Positions 61,128 to 64,000 of a stretch of 64,000 nt of DNA are shown here, piece by piece. Within the stretch, counting starts at the first letter, position 1; each line of letters opens with the position of its first letter. This DNA is from Myrica gale (taxonomy: Eukaryota > Streptophyta > Magnoliopsida > Fagales > Myricaceae): the NCBI GenBank assembly GCA_963930655.1, contig OZ005604.1:5838001-5902000 (forward strand), written 5' to 3'. The notes beneath the pieces were generated by a model that was not told where the DNA came from, did no database searches, and saw nothing but the letters and a program-made list of their open reading frames with translations. Made by a program: the position numbers and the translations under genes.

Positions 61128-61455
61128 GGAAAAGTTGATGTGTCTCGCAAATATTGGAAAGCATCAACGTTGTACGAATCTCTAGTTAGTCTCTATGTGC
61201 GGATCAATGAGGGAACTAACAAGATAGATAAATTCTCGTGTGAGAGAGAGAGAGATTTGAGTGTATCGGGACTTGAGTTACTTGGAGTGGTTTTCTTCGC
61301 TCTTTGCTTGTACTTTTGATTTTAGAATTAGTGGATTTTTCTTCTCGTCTCTACTCAAGGATGTACCTCTTCTTGAGGGAACCTTGTTAAATTTTGGTGT
61401 TTGTATTTATTTATTTTGTGTGATTTACTATGATCATGTAGTCAATTGCACAACA
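61128..61455 (+). repeat. Partial 5' LTR of the Copia element
   Basis: Matches 63608-63755 over its first half (GCATCAACGTTGTA, ACAAGATAGATAAAT). Ends in CAACA directly before the primer-binding site. Confidence 0.8.
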
Positions 61456-61457
61456 AA

Positions 61458-61470
61458 TAGTATCAGAGCA
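61458..61470 (+). other. Primer-binding site (initiator tRNA-Met type)
   Basis: TAGTATCAGAGCA, one base from the usual plant Copia TGGTATCAGAGC, placed two bases after the LTR end. Confidence 0.85.
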
Positions 61471-61505
61471 CAAGTTGGGTGTTCAGATCTACGATTGTGG
61501 TAGAT

Positions 61506-63226
61506 ATGGCGACTGCCAAGTATGAGGTAGAGAAATTTAATGGCAAAAATAATTTCTCCCTATGACAAAGAAGGATGAAGGATATTCTAATCCAACATGG
61601 AGTTTACAAGGCACTATCGGGGAAGGAGAAGAAACCTCAGAAGATGGATGACGACCAATGGGAGGAGATGGCTTTGAAAGATGCCAGTGCTATCCGTCTA
61701 AACCTGTCAGATGAGGTTATCCATAACATGATTGATGAAGAATAAGCTTAGGCTATTTGGAAGAAATTGGAGAATCAGTACATCTCAAAAAATTTGAACA
61801 ATAAGTTGTATGTGAAGAAACTTTACGGATAGCAGATGGAAGAAGGTACAAATCCACATGAGCACCTTAATAAATTTAGGCTTAGTTACCACTGTAGTCC
61901 TTGTGGTATAGATTTTTAACAAATCAAGCTCTGAGATACAACTTCAAATGGGTTAATACATGTGGTCCATTTTTCAAATATATGAGTCCTCTCGTCCACC
62001 AAAAGTTAGTGGACTAATGGAAGACCGACATTGAGTCAGAATTAGGATGTCTATTGTTGGGATCAGTAGCCTACCCTGGACCCTGTCCCTATTAGTGGGC
62101 TAACGTTTGGTAGATGGAATGACCTAGATGTTTGAAAACTGGACCATAGGGACCATCTAGTTCAAATTTCAAGAGGAAGACAATGCAACGCTTCTGTTGA
62201 CATCGCTTCCTACTTCGTTTGATCATCTGGTTACAACATTGTTTTGTGAAAAAGATACTCTTAGCATGGAAGAGGTGATTGGAGCTCTCTTGTCCCACAA
62301 AACATGGAGAAAACCTATCAATGATCAGGGCGATGGGCTTGTGATGAGATCAGAGTCACGAGAAGGAAGGAATAGACCCAAGGGGAAGAATGACAAATGT
62401 AATTAGTCTCGGTTTTCGTCACGCGTGGGAATGCAAACAATTCCCAGTCAGATTCCAAGGATGTGGAGAGCTATTATTGTCATAAGAAAGGTCACAAGAA
62501 AAGATTTTGCAAATTGTAGAAACAAGATTTAGAGGACAAGAAAAATCAAAAGGCTCCACAAATTCAGTTCGTGTAGCCAATGATGAATCCAACGACAATG
62601 GGATTATTGGTGATCTTCTCGCAGTCTCTTCAGGAACGAATTCTTCAATAGGCTCCTAGATTTTAGATTATGCTTGCTCCTATCATGTGCCCAAACAAGG
62701 ATTTGTTTGCTACGTATAAGGCCTGCAATGTCGGTACAATTATGATGTGCAATGATGTTAAGTGTAAGGCTATTGGGATTTTTAGAATTAAAATCAAGAT
62801 GTTTGATGGGGCTTTGGGGACATTGACAAATATAAGGCATGTTCTGGACCTTTGAAAAATTTGATGTCTTTAAGCATGTTGGATTCTTTGCGCTATAGCT
62901 ATACGACCAAAGATGGAGTTATGAGATTATTTAGTGGCGCAATGGTAATAATGAAGGGAAAAAAATTTGACAATCTATATGAGCTTATTGAAAGCACAGT
63001 TACAAGTACATTGGTGATTGCTACGCCCAGAGAATCTAGTTGCGATGATACCGTTTCTTTTGCTTTATCTGCTTACAGTAGAGATCCATCATGCTTTCAA
63101 GATGCTACTAATGTGAAAGAGAAACAATTATATGCTAGTTGCATCAAAAGAGGTAGAGTTGCTACAGGAAACATAAAGGACGACTACGGTATGCAAGTGG
63201 ATCTATTGGAAGAAATGATTGGTTGA
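61506..63226 (+). pseudogene. Copia gag-protease-preintegrase remnant
   Basis: Begins with ATG at 61506 (MATAKYEVEKFNGKNNFSL), a Copia gag N-terminus. Further gag blocks are DDQWEEMALKDASAIRLNLS, LENQYISKNLNNKLYVKKL and LLTSLPTSFDHLV. A zinc-knuckle region near 62470-62515 is degenerate. The protease neighbourhood (DYACSYH / MCPNKDLF, 62663-62710) is split by a frameshift, and a pre-integrase segment follows (KKFDNLYELIES, 62967-63000). Multiple in-frame stops occur (near 61564, 61742, 61829, 62403, 62517). About 285 bp at 61880-62165 is non-gag sequence with inverted ends and appears to be an inserted small element. No active product is possible. Confidence 0.85.
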
Positions 63227-63382
63227 AAAGCCTAGTGTTAACACTGAAGCTATTTTAAGACACAATTTCAGGCTTTGCTTGGACTTGGATGATACCGATG
63301 GTTGGTCATAACCCTTAGGGGCTTGGTAGAGACAATGAAAGAATTTGTCAGGCTATATGGGACCCAAGTCAAGGTGGAGATT

Positions 63383-63766
63383 TGTTAGTGTGACTGGGGG
63401 GTCCACAAAGGTGGGCCCAATTAATCGTCTCACGTGAGGGTATCAAAAGAAGTCTTCTATTTCCAAAATACCCTAGCCGTTGTTTTAGTTTTACAAAAGC
63501 AACATGTTATGCATTTTAGTTAGAGAAGAATTTTTTTCCAAAAGAAGTTGCCGAAAACAAGAAGAGAAAGGGAGTTTTGGAGGCTGTCATTTAAGAGAGA
63601 AAATAATTGAAAAGGGCAAGTTTGTGTCTTGCAAATAATGGAGAGCATCAACGTTGTATGAATATCTAATAAGTCTCTATCTGTGGCTCAGTGAGGGAAT
63701 TAACAAGATAGATAAATCTTCTTGTGTGAGAGAGTGAGATTTGGGTGTATTAAAGCTTGTGTTAAG
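63383..63766 (+). repeat. 3' LTR of the Copia element, interrupted
   Basis: Starts TGTTAGTGTGAC after the polypurine tract and follows the 5' LTR until about 63755, where homology stops at the edge of the MITE at 63768. Confidence 0.8.
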
Positions 63767-63767
63767 T

Positions 63768-64000
63768 TGTGTTTGAGTGTTAAAATTTTGGGGTGGTTAA
63801 AATTTTAGGGTATAAGAGTTGGTGAAAAATTAAAGATAGTTTATGAAAATTGGTGAAAGTGAAGATATTTTATGCAAGTTGGTGGAAAAGTGAAGAGAGA
63901 AATTTTGAATGAATATTATAGTAAAAAGAATGATTTGATGGGGGGTGAGAGATTATTTTGTAATTTTTTTAATTATGCCAAAATTTTGGCACTCAAACTT
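63768..64000. mobile_element. MITE inserted in the 3' LTR (right edge at the window end)
   Basis: Left TGTGTTTGAGTGTTAAAATT and right (reverse complement) AAGTTTGAGTGCCAAAATTT form inverted ends. The interior carries GTTGGTGAAAAATTAAAG and GAAGAGAGAAATTTTG words of the same family as 24560, 31200 and 40600. The element may extend beyond 64000. Confidence 0.7.

Larger units (their letters stand above)
61128..63766 (+). mobile_element. Ty1/Copia retrotransposon, internally deleted and truncated
   Basis: Order: partial 5' LTR (61128-61455), primer-binding site (61458-61470), gag and protease/pre-integrase remnants with stops, polypurine tract AAGGTGGAGATTTG (63371-63384), 3' LTR from TGTTAGTGTGACTGGGG (63383). 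Integrase core, reverse transcriptase and RNase H are missing. The 5' LTR lacks the sequence that opens the 3' LTR, so the left end is truncated or rearranged. The shared LTR segment (61140-61270 versus 63622-63750) differs at many sites, indicating age. Confidence 0.88.

Overview
This window is nuclear DNA from a flowering plant, most likely a eudicot. Its genes have GT-AG introns, and the proteins match plant families closely (cytosolic arginyl-tRNA synthetase, MKK6-type MAP kinase kinase, OXS3-like protein, GPI-anchored GH17 beta-1,3-glucanase, two profilins, Derlin). The AT-rich spacers are packed with plant transposable elements, and one fragment is plastid DNA. The species cannot be named from the sequence. 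All matches below are from recognition of family sequences; no database was searched.

Layout. 1-4.2 kb: AT-rich spacer with a nuclear copy of plastid rps11 (2217-2553). 4.26-10.4 kb (+): a decayed glutamate carboxypeptidase (LAMP1-like) gene with nonsense codons, frameshifts and transposon debris in its introns. 11.4-12.6 kb (-): remnant of a Ty3/Gypsy chromovirus (integrase tail plus chromodomain). 15.5-23.5 kb (+): complete 17-exon ArgRS gene (589 aa) whose introns carry a hAT element, a hAT end and a MITE. 25.5-26.2 kb (-): two-exon OXS3-like gene. 28.07-29.54 kb: hAT element with an internal palindromic repeat array. 32.2-36.6 kb (-): complete 8-exon MKK6-type gene (354 aa). 37.17-39.58 kb: hAT element with perfect 8-bp target-site duplication and a transposase C-terminal remnant. 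41.6-44.8 kb (+): complete 4-exon GH17/X8 gene (500 aa). 46.6-48.2 and 56.5-58.3 kb (-): two profilin genes of identical exon plan (131 and 133 aa), separated by a transposon cluster (hAT relic 49325-52858, hAT elements 53209-53629 and 54781-55746, MITEs). 59.3-60.7 kb (-): 3' five exons of a Derlin gene. 61.1-63.8 kb: a deleted Ty1/Copia element lying where Derlin's upstream exons would be expected, itself interrupted by MITEs.

The genes are independent housekeeping or signalling genes, not a cluster or operon. The ArgRS charges tRNA-Arg. MKK6-type kinases act in the cytokinesis MAPK cascade. Profilins buffer actin. The GH17 protein acts on cell-wall or plasmodesmal callose. Derlin serves ER-associated degradation. 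OXS3-like proteins are linked to stress tolerance.

The most distinctive content is repeat biology: five Ac-like hAT elements with readable 8-bp duplications, each with its own GC-rich repeated word in its ends; a MITE family with GGCGTTTGTTT-type ends; and a perfect 17-bp hairpin whose loop ends in the stop codon of the GH17 gene.
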